A stretch of DNA of 64,000 nt from Macondimonas sp045864775 (GTDB lineage: Bacteria; Pseudomonadota; Gammaproteobacteria; UBA5335): contig BTVR01000001.1 in assembly GCA_045864775.1 (NCBI GenBank), forward strand, positions 496,001 to 560,000. The letters are read 5' to 3'. The position numbers were made by a program, and so were the translations under genes. The notes below the pieces were generated by a model, which saw nothing but the letters and a program-made list of their open reading frames with translations, ran no database searches and had not been told where the DNA came from. Below, piece after piece: positions 1 through 6,721 of the stretch. Each line of letters starts with the position of its first letter. The stretch's first letter is position 1.

Positions 1-65
1 AACTCTCACGGGGCCAGCCCACTGGAACCTAAATCCAGCGCGTCTACCGATTCCGCCACTTTCGC
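1..65 (-). tRNA. tRNA-Leu (anticodon UAG), 3' end outside window
   Basis: The minus strand read from 65 gives a GCGAAAG acceptor half, a class II tRNA D-arm and an anticodon stem CTGGA/TCCAG around the loop TTTAGGT. The anticodon UAG lies at 29-31 on the plus strand (CTA), so it decodes CUA-type leucine codons. A long variable arm begins before the window edge cuts the gene. The T-arm and 3' acceptor strand are missing only because of the window boundary. Confidence 0.93.
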
Positions 66-112
66 CGACGCGGGCGCGACCAAGCCCGGCCCATGGCCTT
101 GCCTGAAAGCTG

Positions 113-118
113 AGTATA
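113..118 (-). promoter_or_regulatory. Candidate -10 box of the tRNA-Leu gene
   Basis: The minus strand reads TATACT about 48 nt upstream of the tRNA 5' end, a suitable distance for a short processed leader. No good -35 hexamer is seen 16-18 nt further up, so this is a weak call. Confidence 0.3.
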
Positions 119-249
119 CATCATGGCCCGACGCGGCCGACCCTGTTGCCGGCACGTCGCCGACCTGCCGGCGCGAGACGCGCAGCATCGCTCGTGCGGG
201 TTGGCTTACAATACGGCCGCCTCACTGACTTCCATGGCAAGCCCCCCGC

Positions 250-681
250 ATGACAGTCTTCAGCCCCTACTCCGCCGTCCTGGGTGGACTTTTGATCGGC
301 ATCAGCGCGCTCTGGCTGTTGCTGAGTATCGGCCGCATCGCCGGCGTTACCGGGATCATCTTCGGCTTGTTTCCCCCCGCACCGACGGAATGGGCGTGGC
401 GGCTCGCATTCCTGGCCGGATTGGGGATCGGCACCGCCCTGATGATCCCGATCGAGACTCTCGCGTTCGCGCCCCGCCAGAATTTCCCGCTCTGGGCGCT
501 GCTTTGTGCGGGCTTTCTGGTGGGCTACGGCACACGGCTCGGGAATGGCTGCACCAGCGGCCATGGGGTCTGCGGCCTGGGTCGGCGCGCACCGCGCTCG
601 CTGGCTGCGACGCTCACCTTCATGACTGTGGCCATGGCCACGGTGCTGCTCATGCGCCATACGCTCGGGGTGCTGCCATGA
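250..681 (+). CDS. YeeE/YedE-type membrane protein, first half
   Basis: A 143-residue hydrophobic protein with about four membrane helices. It carries the GNGCTSGHGVCGLGR signature near residues 98-112, the cysteine-containing loop typical of YeeE/YedE (DUF395) sulfur-compound transporters. It is half the size of E. coli YeeE and overlaps the next gene by ATGA, so the two halves probably assemble as a pair. Similar split pairs (PmpA/PmpB) occur in BigR-controlled sulfide-detoxification operons, which fits the sqr and ArsR-type genes 2-4 kb away. The substrate, such as thiosulfate or another sulfur species, is inferred. Confidence 0.85.
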   Translation: MTVFSPYSAVLGGLLIGISALWLLLSIGRIAGVTGIIFGLFPPAPTEWAWRLAFLAGLGIGTALMIPIETLAFAPRQNFPLWALLCAGFLVGYGTRLGNGCTSGHGVCGLGRRAPRSLAATLTFMTVAMATVLLMRHTLGVLP

Positions 682-1091
682 GGTCGCTCGTCGCTGCATT
701 CATTGCTGGCCTGCTGTTCGGTATCGGCCTGTACGTGGCCCAGATGGTCAACCCCGAGAAGGTGCTGGCCTTCCTCGATATCAGCGGACGCTGGGATCCG
801 AGCCTGGCGCTGGTCATGGGAGCGGCCGTCGGCGTCACCGCGCTCGGCTTTCCGCTGGTGTTCCAGCGCGGAAAACCGCTGTGGGAAACGGGCTTCAGCC
901 TGCCCACCTATCATGATATCGACCGCCCCCTTCTGCTTGGCGCGGCATTGTTCGGCATCGGCTGGGGGATCGCCGGGTACTGTCCGGGGCCGGCCGTCGC
1001 CGCCCTGCTGATCCACCCGGCGGAAGCCGTGCCCTTTGTGCTGGCCCTGCTGGGCGGCGCATGGGTCCAGTCGCGAACCTTCCGTCGCTGA
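678..1091 (+). CDS. YeeE/YedE-type membrane protein, second half
   Basis: A 137-residue membrane protein that starts inside the stop of the upstream half (ATGA), implying translational coupling. Several hydrophobic segments are followed by the motif GIAGYCPGPA near residues 96-105, the second cysteine loop of the YeeE/YedE family (DUF6691-type half). It also has the typical NPxKVxxFLD motif (NPEKVLAFLD, near residue 24) and a GxWDPSLA stretch. It likely forms the sulfur-compound channel with its partner in the inner membrane. The role is inferred from family and from the neighbouring sulfide genes. Confidence 0.85.
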   Translation: MRSLVAAFIAGLLFGIGLYVAQMVNPEKVLAFLDISGRWDPSLALVMGAAVGVTALGFPLVFQRGKPLWETGFSLPTYHDIDRPLLLGAALFGIGWGIAGYCPGPAVAALLIHPAEAVPFVLALLGGAWVQSRTFRR

Positions 1092-1151
1092 GGCTGTTTG
1101 CACGTGGCAAAGCCGACACGGCCGCACCGAATGTCACACTGTCGACACGAC

Positions 1152-2432
1152 TCAACGCGATGACGCCTCCCGGGCCTCCAAGGCGGAGATGTAGTCCTCG
1201 GTCGACGCGCCCCGCAGCACCTGGCCAGCGGACCAGGCGGTGATCGCCCCCGCCTGGGCCTGGGTCAGGCGGGCTTCGGCTTCCAGTTGATCGCGTTGCT
1301 GGCGCAGGAAATCTTCCAGCGAGACGAGCCCCACGCGCTGCAGCTCGGCCTGGACGCGCACGACCTCGCGCCGAGCCGTCGTTTCGACGGCCAAGGCGTT
1401 GATGTCTGCCCGTGCGGTTTCGTAGGCCGAGTGAAGCGCAAGCCAATCGCGTTGCGCCTCGCGCAGCGCCGCCCGTTGCGCCTGGCGAGCGGCTTGCGCC
1501 TGAGCCTGGGCCGATTCGGCCCGTTTGCGGCTGGCCGGATCGATCGGTATGCGCAGCTCGGCCGAGACGCTCCAGGCGTCCGGTTCTTCTCCATTGCCGT
1601 CGAACTGTACATATTCGCCGCCGGCCGCCAGCGCCGGCCACAAGGACCGCTGGAGTTCGCGTGCCTGCGCTCCTGCAGCTTGAGCCTGCGCCTCGGCCAA
1701 TGCGGCCGGCAGCAGATCCGCGCCTGAAACGTCCGACCAGGACGGACTCTCGATGATCCCTCGGCTCGGCAGCAAACGGCGACCCGTTGCTTCTTCGAGC
1801 GTGGCCTGTTGGGCGGCGATTTCCCCTGCCAGGCGCACCTCATCGGAGCGCAGGCGCGCCAGCTCGGCCTGGGCCAGCCGCAAATCGGCTGTGGATGACT
1901 GTTCGGTCTGCACCTCGATCTCGACACGCTGGACGGTCTGACTCACCCGTTCGCGCTGGACGGCAAGGATGTCGCGCTGGCTCATCAAGGCCTGCAGTTG
2001 CACATAGGCCGAGGTCGCTGCGTGCAGTTTCATCAACGCGGTCTGGCGCTCGGCCAGGCGGGCTGCCGCCAGATCGGATTCCCCCGCCCTGCGGGCGGCT
2101 GCGATCACGCCAGCCCAATCGATCGGTACGGAATAGGCCACGCCGTAACTCATCAGATCTCGGGCGAACGGCGGACGGGCCAAAGCTTGCGGCGACAGCA
2201 CGCCGACGAAACGCTGATCCTCGTAACGCGCTCCCTCGACCAGGACACCCCCCGCACCGAGCGAACGGCGGCGCGCAGCGGACAGGCTGTCCTCCGCCGC
2301 TTCCACGCGACTCGCGGCGGCAGCAAGCGCGGGATGATCGCGCGTCTCCCGCAGCGCGTCCGCAAGTTCGCCTCCCCAAGCGGGACCCATAAACCATCCG
2401 GCCACCAATAAGCTCGCAATTGCTTCACGCAT
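1152..2432 (-). CDS. TolC-family outer membrane efflux protein
   Basis: A 426-residue protein with a signal peptide (cleavage near the WG-GELA stretch). Long alanine-, glutamine- and arginine-rich heptad segments form two repeated helical-hairpin halves, as in the outer membrane efflux (OEP) family. Start 2432 was chosen because a purine-rich GGAG tract lies upstream and the signal peptide begins there; an in-frame ATG at 2453 lacks a ribosome site. It lies last in the minus-strand run that begins with sqr. The RND pump and adaptor at 5.6-9.9 kb lack an outer membrane partner, so this is the probable exit duct of that tripartite pump. Confidence 0.85.
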   Translation of the reverse strand: MREAIASLLVAGWFMGPAWGGELADALRETRDHPALAAAASRVEAAEDSLSAARRRSLGAGGVLVEGARYEDQRFVGVLSPQALARPPFARDLMSYGVAYSVPIDWAGVIAAARRAGESDLAAARLAERQTALMKLHAATSAYVQLQALMSQRDILAVQRERVSQTVQRVEIEVQTEQSSTADLRLAQAELARLRSDEVRLAGEIAAQQATLEEATGRRLLPSRGIIESPSWSDVSGADLLPAALAEAQAQAAGAQARELQRSLWPALAAGGEYVQFDGNGEEPDAWSVSAELRIPIDPASRKRAESAQAQAQAARQAQRAALREAQRDWLALHSAYETARADINALAVETTARREVVRVQAELQRVGLVSLEDFLRQQRDQLEAEARLTQAQAGAITAWSAGQVLRGASTEDYISALEAREASSR

Positions 2433-2528
2433 GGCCTTCTTTCTCTCCCCCATTTGCCGTGTGACATGAATCCGGTCTCGCCGACCTGTGCGCGTCCCCA
2501 CGCCTGACGGACACCGGCGCCTCAGCTT

Positions 2529-2540
2529 CCCCCCCCCCCC
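2529..2540. repeat. Homopolymer tract, 12 C (G12 on the minus strand)
   Basis: An uninterrupted run of 12 cytosines in the gap between the trxC stop (2580) and the tolC-like start (2432). Runs of this length are prone to slippage. Its place in the leader of the efflux gene could change promoter or leader spacing. Confidence 0.9.
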
Positions 2541-2579
2541 GCCAGCGCCTCCCTCAGCGGGATATGGCAGTCGTTTGAA

Positions 2580-3008
2580 TCACGCACCCACGGCGATCTG
2601 CTCCAACTCCTGATGACGCAGCAATCCGGCTTGCTGCCAGACCAGCCGACCCGATCGGAACAGGGCGAAATTCGGGATGCTGCGCACTTGATACCGGGCG
2701 GCCAGTTCAGGGTGCTGCTCGGTGTTGACCTTGAGCACCAAGGCCCGACCCGCCAGACGCTCCGCCGCCTTGGCGATCTCGGGGCCAGCCATCTTGCAGG
2801 GGCCACACCAAGGCGCCCAGAAATCGACCAGCACGGGAACGCCAGCTGCGTTTACGATCGCATCGAACAAATTGGTATCGACTTCGAGCGGCTCGGCCAG
2901 GGGCGGCAGGGTCTGTTTGCAAGCGCCGCAGCGGCCCGTGTCCGCCAGATGACGTTCCGGTATGCGGTTCTTGGCGCCGCAATGTGGGCAGTTGCGAATC
3001 ATGCTCAT
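2580..3008 (-). CDS. trxC: Thioredoxin 2 with N-terminal zinc module
   Basis: A 142-residue thioredoxin of the TrxC type. The N-terminal CPHC (Cys7, Cys10) and CGAC (Cys27, Cys30) pairs form the zinc ribbon. The thioredoxin fold follows, with active site WCGPC (Cys68, Cys71) and the cis-proline segment RSIPN. Start 3008 overlaps the stop of the upstream gene by ATGA and follows AGGAG by 4 nt; ATG 3002 is a second possibility. Its place behind sqr and a haem-binding protein suggests reduction of persulfides or disulfides formed during sulfide stress, which is an inference. Confidence 0.92.
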   Translation of the reverse strand: MSMIRNCPHCGAKNRIPERHLADTGRCGACKQTLPPLAEPLEVDTNLFDAIVNAAGVPVLVDFWAPWCGPCKMAGPEIAKAAERLAGRALVLKVNTEQHPELAARYQVRSIPNFALFRSGRLVWQQAGLLRHQELEQIAVGA

Positions 3009-3559
3009 TTTTCTCCTGTGGCGGGCCATTCCACGACGAAAGCGCCGCGCAGTTCACCGGCCGCAAAACCCGTCGCCTGATCGTTCGGGTAATGTTGGGC
3101 AATGGCCTCGGCAACCGCGGGGTCGAGAACTGAGCCATGACAGCTCAGGCACGCTGGCTGAGTGATGATGGCTTTGTAATAGCGCGCTCTGCCATCGGGC
3201 TCGACCGCGTAATATTCCAAGGGAACCGACTTGCCGTTCACCACGGCTTGCTCGAACCGTTCGAGGACAGCGCGCGCGTGGGCGTCGGGCGCATTGGCCG
3301 GATTACGTACTCGCAAGGCGGTCCGCCGGACCTGAGCGCCGCTTCCTTCCGAGAGACGCGCCGCGATTCCGGGCGCGTCCTGCCGACAGACCGCGATTGC
3401 CGCAACCGGCCCGCCCGTACCCAAGACCTCGAACAGGCGCTCACCCAGCGCTTTTTGAAACCGCTCGGCGATCTCTCCCGAGCGCGCACGACGGCTATCT
3501 TCGGTCGCCGGCAGATCCCATGCGACCAACATCATCAGCACGGCCAGCAATGCTTTCAT
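3005..3559 (-). CDS. Periplasmic DUF3365 (Tll0287-like) c-type haem protein
   Basis: A 184-residue exported protein with an N-terminal signal peptide (MKALLAVLMMLVAW...). A DUF3365/Tll0287-like domain follows and includes the haem-attachment motif CLSCH near residue 138. It starts 6 nt after the sqr stop and overlaps trxC by ATGA, so it is surely cotranscribed. Known family members bind haem through such a motif and are proposed redox sensors. Here it could take electrons from, or sense, sulfur compounds in the periplasm. No biochemical role can be read from the sequence alone. Confidence 0.85.
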   Translation of the reverse strand: MKALLAVLMMLVAWDLPATEDSRRARSGEIAERFQKALGERLFEVLGTGGPVAAIAVCRQDAPGIAARLSEGSGAQVRRTALRVRNPANAPDAHARAVLERFEQAVVNGKSVPLEYYAVEPDGRARYYKAIITQPACLSCHGSVLDPAVAEAIAQHYPNDQATGFAAGELRGAFVVEWPATGEK

Positions 3560-3565
3560 CCCGGG

Positions 3566-4837
3566 TCACCCCCTGAGACGGACGATGCCGAGCAGCTTCA
3601 GCACGTATTTCTCAAAGATGGGCTCGGGCGTGCCGGTCTTCATCTTGCGCAGGAAATACTTCTCGAAGGCGATCTTGGCCCAGTGCACCCAGCGCCCCTG
3701 TTTCGCCCAGGTGACGTTGCGCGGCGGGATCTGCGGCAGCGCCACGAAGGCGAAACCGTCGTCGCCCATGTCGGCCAGGCAGATGGCGTTCCAGGTCGCC
3801 CTGTGGCTGGGCTCGCGCCCGTCGATCGCGTCCTTGATGTTGTGTACGAGGGCCGTGACCATCGACTCGATCATGTAACCGGTCTTGGGGGCCCCGGTGG
3901 GGACCGGGGTCGCCTCCACCGGCGGGATGGCCACGCAGACGCCGGCTGAATAAATGTTGGGATAGGTCGGGTTGCGCTGATAGTCGTCGATCAGGACGAA
4001 GCCGCGCGGATTGCATAGTTCCTTGACGGCCGCCACGGCGTCCACGCCCTTGAAGGCAGGGATGAACATGTTGAACTTCGAGGCGACTTCATGCGTTTGA
4101 ATCGGCTCGCCCCGGCTGTCGTGTTCGGTCACCGTCACCTTGTCCGCCTCGACCGCCGTGACTTTGGCGTTGGTGATCCATTTGATGTGACGCTGGCGCA
4201 GCTCGGATTCCATCAGACCTTTCGAATCGCCGACACCGCCCAGGCCCATGTGCCCGATGTAGGGTTCGCTGGTCACGAAAGTCATCGGCACCCGGTCACG
4301 CAGCCGTCGACGGCGCAAGTCGGTGTCCAGGATCATGGCGAATTCATAAGCGGGCCCGAAACAGCTCGCCCCTTGCACGGCTCCGATGACCACCGGGCCG
4401 GGATTCCGAAGGAAGGCCTCGTAGGCGCGCGCGGCCTGTTCGGCATGGGGCGTCGTACAAACGCTGTGGGTGTGACCTGACGGACCAAAACCGGGGATTT
4501 CGTCGAAAGCCAGCTTGGGGCCGGTGGCGATGACCAGATAGTCGTAATCGACGGTTTGGCCATCGGACAGCGTGAGTCGCTTCACCTGCGGGTCCAGCGC
4601 GGTCACCGCCTGGGCGATGAAGCCGATGCCCTTCTTTTCGACGGCCGGCCGAATCGGCACCAGGATCTGTTCCGGCTTGCGCCAGCCGACCGTCACCCAG
4701 GGATTGCTGGGCGTGAACTGGAAATGCTCGGCGGCATTGATCAAGGTGACCCGATGCCCGCCGCCCAAGGCATTGCGGAGCTCGTAGGCCGCCGGCATCC
4801 CGCCCAACCCGGCCCCCATCACGACGACATGTGCCAT
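3566..4837 (-). CDS. sqr: Sulfide:quinone oxidoreductase, type I
   Basis: A 423-residue FAD flavoprotein that oxidises sulfide to polysulfide or sulfur and reduces membrane quinone. The N-terminal dinucleotide fold has GAGLGG at 8-13, and ATGPKLAF near 104-111 is typical. Three redox cysteines, Cys127, Cys159 and Cys353, match Cys128, Cys160 and Cys356 of the Acidithiobacillus ferrooxidans enzyme. The C-terminal amphipathic region would sit on the membrane. Start 4837 has a strong GGAGG 6-9 nt upstream; the open frame runs further up without support. It heads an operon with the DUF3365 and trxC genes and is divergent from the ArsR-type regulator. Confidence 0.95.
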   Translation of the reverse strand: MAHVVVMGAGLGGMPAAYELRNALGGGHRVTLINAAEHFQFTPSNPWVTVGWRKPEQILVPIRPAVEKKGIGFIAQAVTALDPQVKRLTLSDGQTVDYDYLVIATGPKLAFDEIPGFGPSGHTHSVCTTPHAEQAARAYEAFLRNPGPVVIGAVQGASCFGPAYEFAMILDTDLRRRRLRDRVPMTFVTSEPYIGHMGLGGVGDSKGLMESELRQRHIKWITNAKVTAVEADKVTVTEHDSRGEPIQTHEVASKFNMFIPAFKGVDAVAAVKELCNPRGFVLIDDYQRNPTYPNIYSAGVCVAIPPVEATPVPTGAPKTGYMIESMVTALVHNIKDAIDGREPSHRATWNAICLADMGDDGFAFVALPQIPPRNVTWAKQGRWVHWAKIAFEKYFLRKMKTGTPEPIFEKYVLKLLGIVRLRG

Positions 4838-4891
4838 TGGAACCTCCTCCTCGCCCCTTGGAGGCCGGATTTGCATCCGGCGATGGAGTTC

Positions 4892-4919
4892 ATTATATTT
4901 ATCTTGACTCATTTAGCAA
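4892..4919 (-). promoter_or_regulatory. Sigma70-type promoter of sqr
   Basis: On the minus strand a perfect TATAAT (4892-4897) lies 16 nt from TTGCTA (4914-4919), placing the start of transcription near 4885, about 48 nt before the sqr ATG. The region is sharply AT-rich against its GC-rich surroundings. Confidence 0.7.
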
Positions 4920-4928
4920 TATCTAAAT
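4911..4928. promoter_or_regulatory. Palindromic operator, probably for the ArsR-type sulfide sensor
   Basis: A perfect inverted repeat ATTTAG-N6-CTAAAT in the sqr/regulator gap. The left arm covers the -35 box of sqr, and the whole site lies 11 nt before the regulator start codon. Binding here would block sqr and could autoregulate the regulator, as expected for BigR/SqrR proteins. Confidence 0.65.
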
Positions 4929-4938
4929 TAGAGGATTC

Positions 4939-5274
4939 ATGAATCAGGAACGACCGCTGGATTCTGTGCTACCCACCGCCGCCCAGATGGGGGAGCACGC
5001 CCAGGAAGCAGCGGAGCTGATGAAAGCGCTGGCCAATCCCCATCGTCTGCTGATTCTCTGCACACTCGCCGAGGGTGAACTGTCCGTGGGCGGCCTGAAT
5101 GAACGCATTGCGCTCTCCCAATCCGCGCTGTCCCAGCATTTAGCCGTGCTGCGCAGGGATGGCCTGGTGGCCACGCGGCGCATGTCCCAGACCTTTTTTT
5201 ACCGTGTCACGCCCGGTCCGGCGCTCGACCTGATCCAGGTCTTGCATCGGCATTTTTGTGGGCTGCCGGGATGA
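4939..5274 (+). CDS. ArsR-family persulfide-sensing repressor (SqrR/BigR-like)
   Basis: A 111-residue winged-helix ArsR protein. The recognition helix is SQSALSQHLAVLR near residues 59-71. Cys41 (helix start LLILC) and Cys107 (HFCG at the C-end) fall at exactly the residue numbers of the Rhodobacter SqrR cysteine pair, which forms a polysulfide bridge when sulfide is oxidised. No metal-binding ELCVCD-type motif is present, so sulfide rather than metal is the likely signal. It is divergent from sqr, with a palindrome between them, and leads the DUF2892-adaptor-RND run. Confidence 0.88.
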   Translation: MNQERPLDSVLPTAAQMGEHAQEAAELMKALANPHRLLILCTLAEGELSVGGLNERIALSQSALSQHLAVLRRDGLVATRRMSQTFFYRVTPGPALDLIQVLHRHFCGLPG

Positions 5275-5301
5275 AAGGACGTAATGGCATTCCGGCAGCC
5301 C
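5260..5301 (+). other. 10-bp inverted repeat around the regulator stop codon
   Basis: GGGCTGCCGG at 5260-5269 and CCGGCAGCCC at 5292-5301 are perfect complements with a 22-nt loop. The repeat spans the regulator stop and the start of the 5275-5361 spacer. A T-rich stretch follows 30 nt later (near 5333). It could be a weak attenuator or an mRNA stabilising stem ahead of the DUF2892 gene. Confidence 0.4.
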
Positions 5302-5361
5302 CGCCGACCGAAGCGGACGGACGGGCGAGCGTGTTTTTTCTTTTCTCCCGAGGAGACGACG

Positions 5362-5601
5362 ATGACAGTGCGCACCCCCGCTGCGGGCCTCAATATCGAT
5401 CGCTGGGTCTTGCGCGTTGCTGGCAGCATGGTGCTGTTGTCGCTCGTCCTGTCCCAACTCCACAGTGGATACTGGCTGTGGTTGACGGCTTTCGCCGGCG
5501 CCAACCTGCTCCAATCTTCCTTCACGGGGTTTTGTCCGCTGGCAGTGATTCTGCGGCGGCTTGGGGTACCGCCAGGCGCAGCTTTTTGCCGTCACGAATG
5601 A
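5362..5601 (+). CDS. DUF2892 inner membrane protein (YgaP C-terminal type)
   Basis: A 79-residue protein with two membrane helices (about residues 19-38 and 40-57) and a FCPLAVILRRLG motif typical of DUF2892, the domain found at the C-terminus of the rhodanese YgaP. Start 5362 follows AGGAG by 8 nt; an upstream in-frame ATG (5284) lacks a site. Such proteins often sit beside sulfide-responsive ArsR genes and sulfurtransferases. A role in moving or anchoring sulfur chemistry at the membrane is inferred. Confidence 0.8.
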   Translation: MTVRTPAAGLNIDRWVLRVAGSMVLLSLVLSQLHSGYWLWLTAFAGANLLQSSFTGFCPLAVILRRLGVPPGAAFCRHE

Positions 5602-5641
5602 CGTCGACTGAGTCCTCGGCTCCCATCATCGAGAAACCGCC

Positions 5642-6721
5642 ATGTCAGCCCTAATGCGTTTTGGCCTGCTGTTGACCACGCTGACCTTGCTGCCCGGTGC
5701 GGCGTTTGCCGCGCCCCGAGCAGCAGAAACCGCGGCGGGTGCGCCGCTGAACACTTTCATCGTTGAACGGGCCCGGGTCGCGCGGGAGACGGCCTTCGAT
5801 GGCACGCTTGAAGCCATCGATCAGTCCACGGTGGCGGCCCAGACCAGTGGCCGTGTGATCGAGGTGCTCTATGACGTGGGTGACCACGTGGAAAAGGGCG
5901 CAATCATCATGCGGCTCACCGGCAACGAGCAACGCGCCAGAACGGTTGCCGCCGAAGCCGCCCTGGCCGAAGTCCGCACGCGCCTGGCCGAAGTGCAGCT
6001 CAACCATGGGCGCATCAAGGAGGTGTATGACAAGAAATTGATCGCCAAGGCCGATTACGACAAGGCAGATGCCGATCTCAGCGCCGCACGCGCCCGTGTC
6101 GACGCCGCCCAGGCAGCGCTTGACCAAGCGCGCGAGGATTTGGGCTATACGGTGGTGCGTGCCCCCTATCCAGGCATCGTCGTGGCCCGCCGGGTCCAGG
6201 TCGGCGAAACGGTCGGCCCCGGGCAGCCGCTGATGACCGGCGTTTCGCTGGAGCGTCTGCGCGCCGTGGTGGACATTCCGCAGCAACACGTCGGACCTCT
6301 GCGCAAACACCGCAAGGCGCGCGTGATCCTGCCGGATGGCCGCTCGATCGCCGCCGAAGCGCTCCGTTTCCCGCCTGCCGCCGATCCACAGACTCACACC
6401 TTCCGCGTCCGCGTGGACCTGCCTACAGACGATTACGGCGCCTTTCCGGGGACGCTAGTCAAGGTCGCTTTCGTCAGCGGAGAAGAGGAGCGACTGCTCA
6501 TTCCGGCGACGGCCCTGCTGCGGCGTGGCGAACTGACCGGCGCCTACGTGCTGGACGAACGCGGCCGGATCACCCTGCGTTACCTGCGCGCCGGCACCCC
6601 CACTGCCGAGGATCGGGTGCCGGTGCTGGCGGGGCTCGATGCCGGCGAGCGCATCGCGGCCGACCCGATCGCCGCCGCCATCGCCTCCAAGCAAGCTGGT
6701 CGCGGTAAGGACGCCGAATGA
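5642..6721 (+). CDS. RND periplasmic adaptor (membrane fusion) protein
   Basis: A 359-residue exported adaptor. A signal peptide ends near FAAPRA. A split lipoyl half-motif (SGRVIEVLYDVGDHVEKG, near 70-87) and its partner (APYPGIVVARRVQVGETVG, near 177-195) flank an alpha-helical hairpin of about 80 residues, and beta-barrel and membrane-proximal domains follow. It would link the RND pump to a TolC-type channel. The stop overlaps the pump start by ATGA. Linkage to the sulfide regulator suggests control by reactive sulfur; the substrate is unknown. Confidence 0.9.
   Translation: MSALMRFGLLLTTLTLLPGAAFAAPRAAETAAGAPLNTFIVERARVARETAFDGTLEAIDQSTVAAQTSGRVIEVLYDVGDHVEKGAIIMRLTGNEQRARTVAAEAALAEVRTRLAEVQLNHGRIKEVYDKKLIAKADYDKADADLSAARARVDAAQAALDQAREDLGYTVVRAPYPGIVVARRVQVGETVGPGQPLMTGVSLERLRAVVDIPQQHVGPLRKHRKARVILPDGRSIAAEALRFPPAADPQTHTFRVRVDLPTDDYGAFPGTLVKVAFVSGEEERLLIPATALLRRGELTGAYVLDERGRITLRYLRAGTPTAEDRVPVLAGLDAGERIAADPIAAAIASKQAGRGKDAE

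Noticed and set aside
123..677. An upstream extension of the second YeeE-type gene to 123
   Set aside because: That part is out of frame with the first YeeE-type gene, is Arg-rich without homology, and the real start at 678 overlaps the first gene's stop.
2522..2806. A minus-strand frame ending in Gly-Gly-Gly-Gly-Ser through the G tract
   Set aside because: It is a shadow of trxC in another frame that happens to read through the homopolymer; no start signal.
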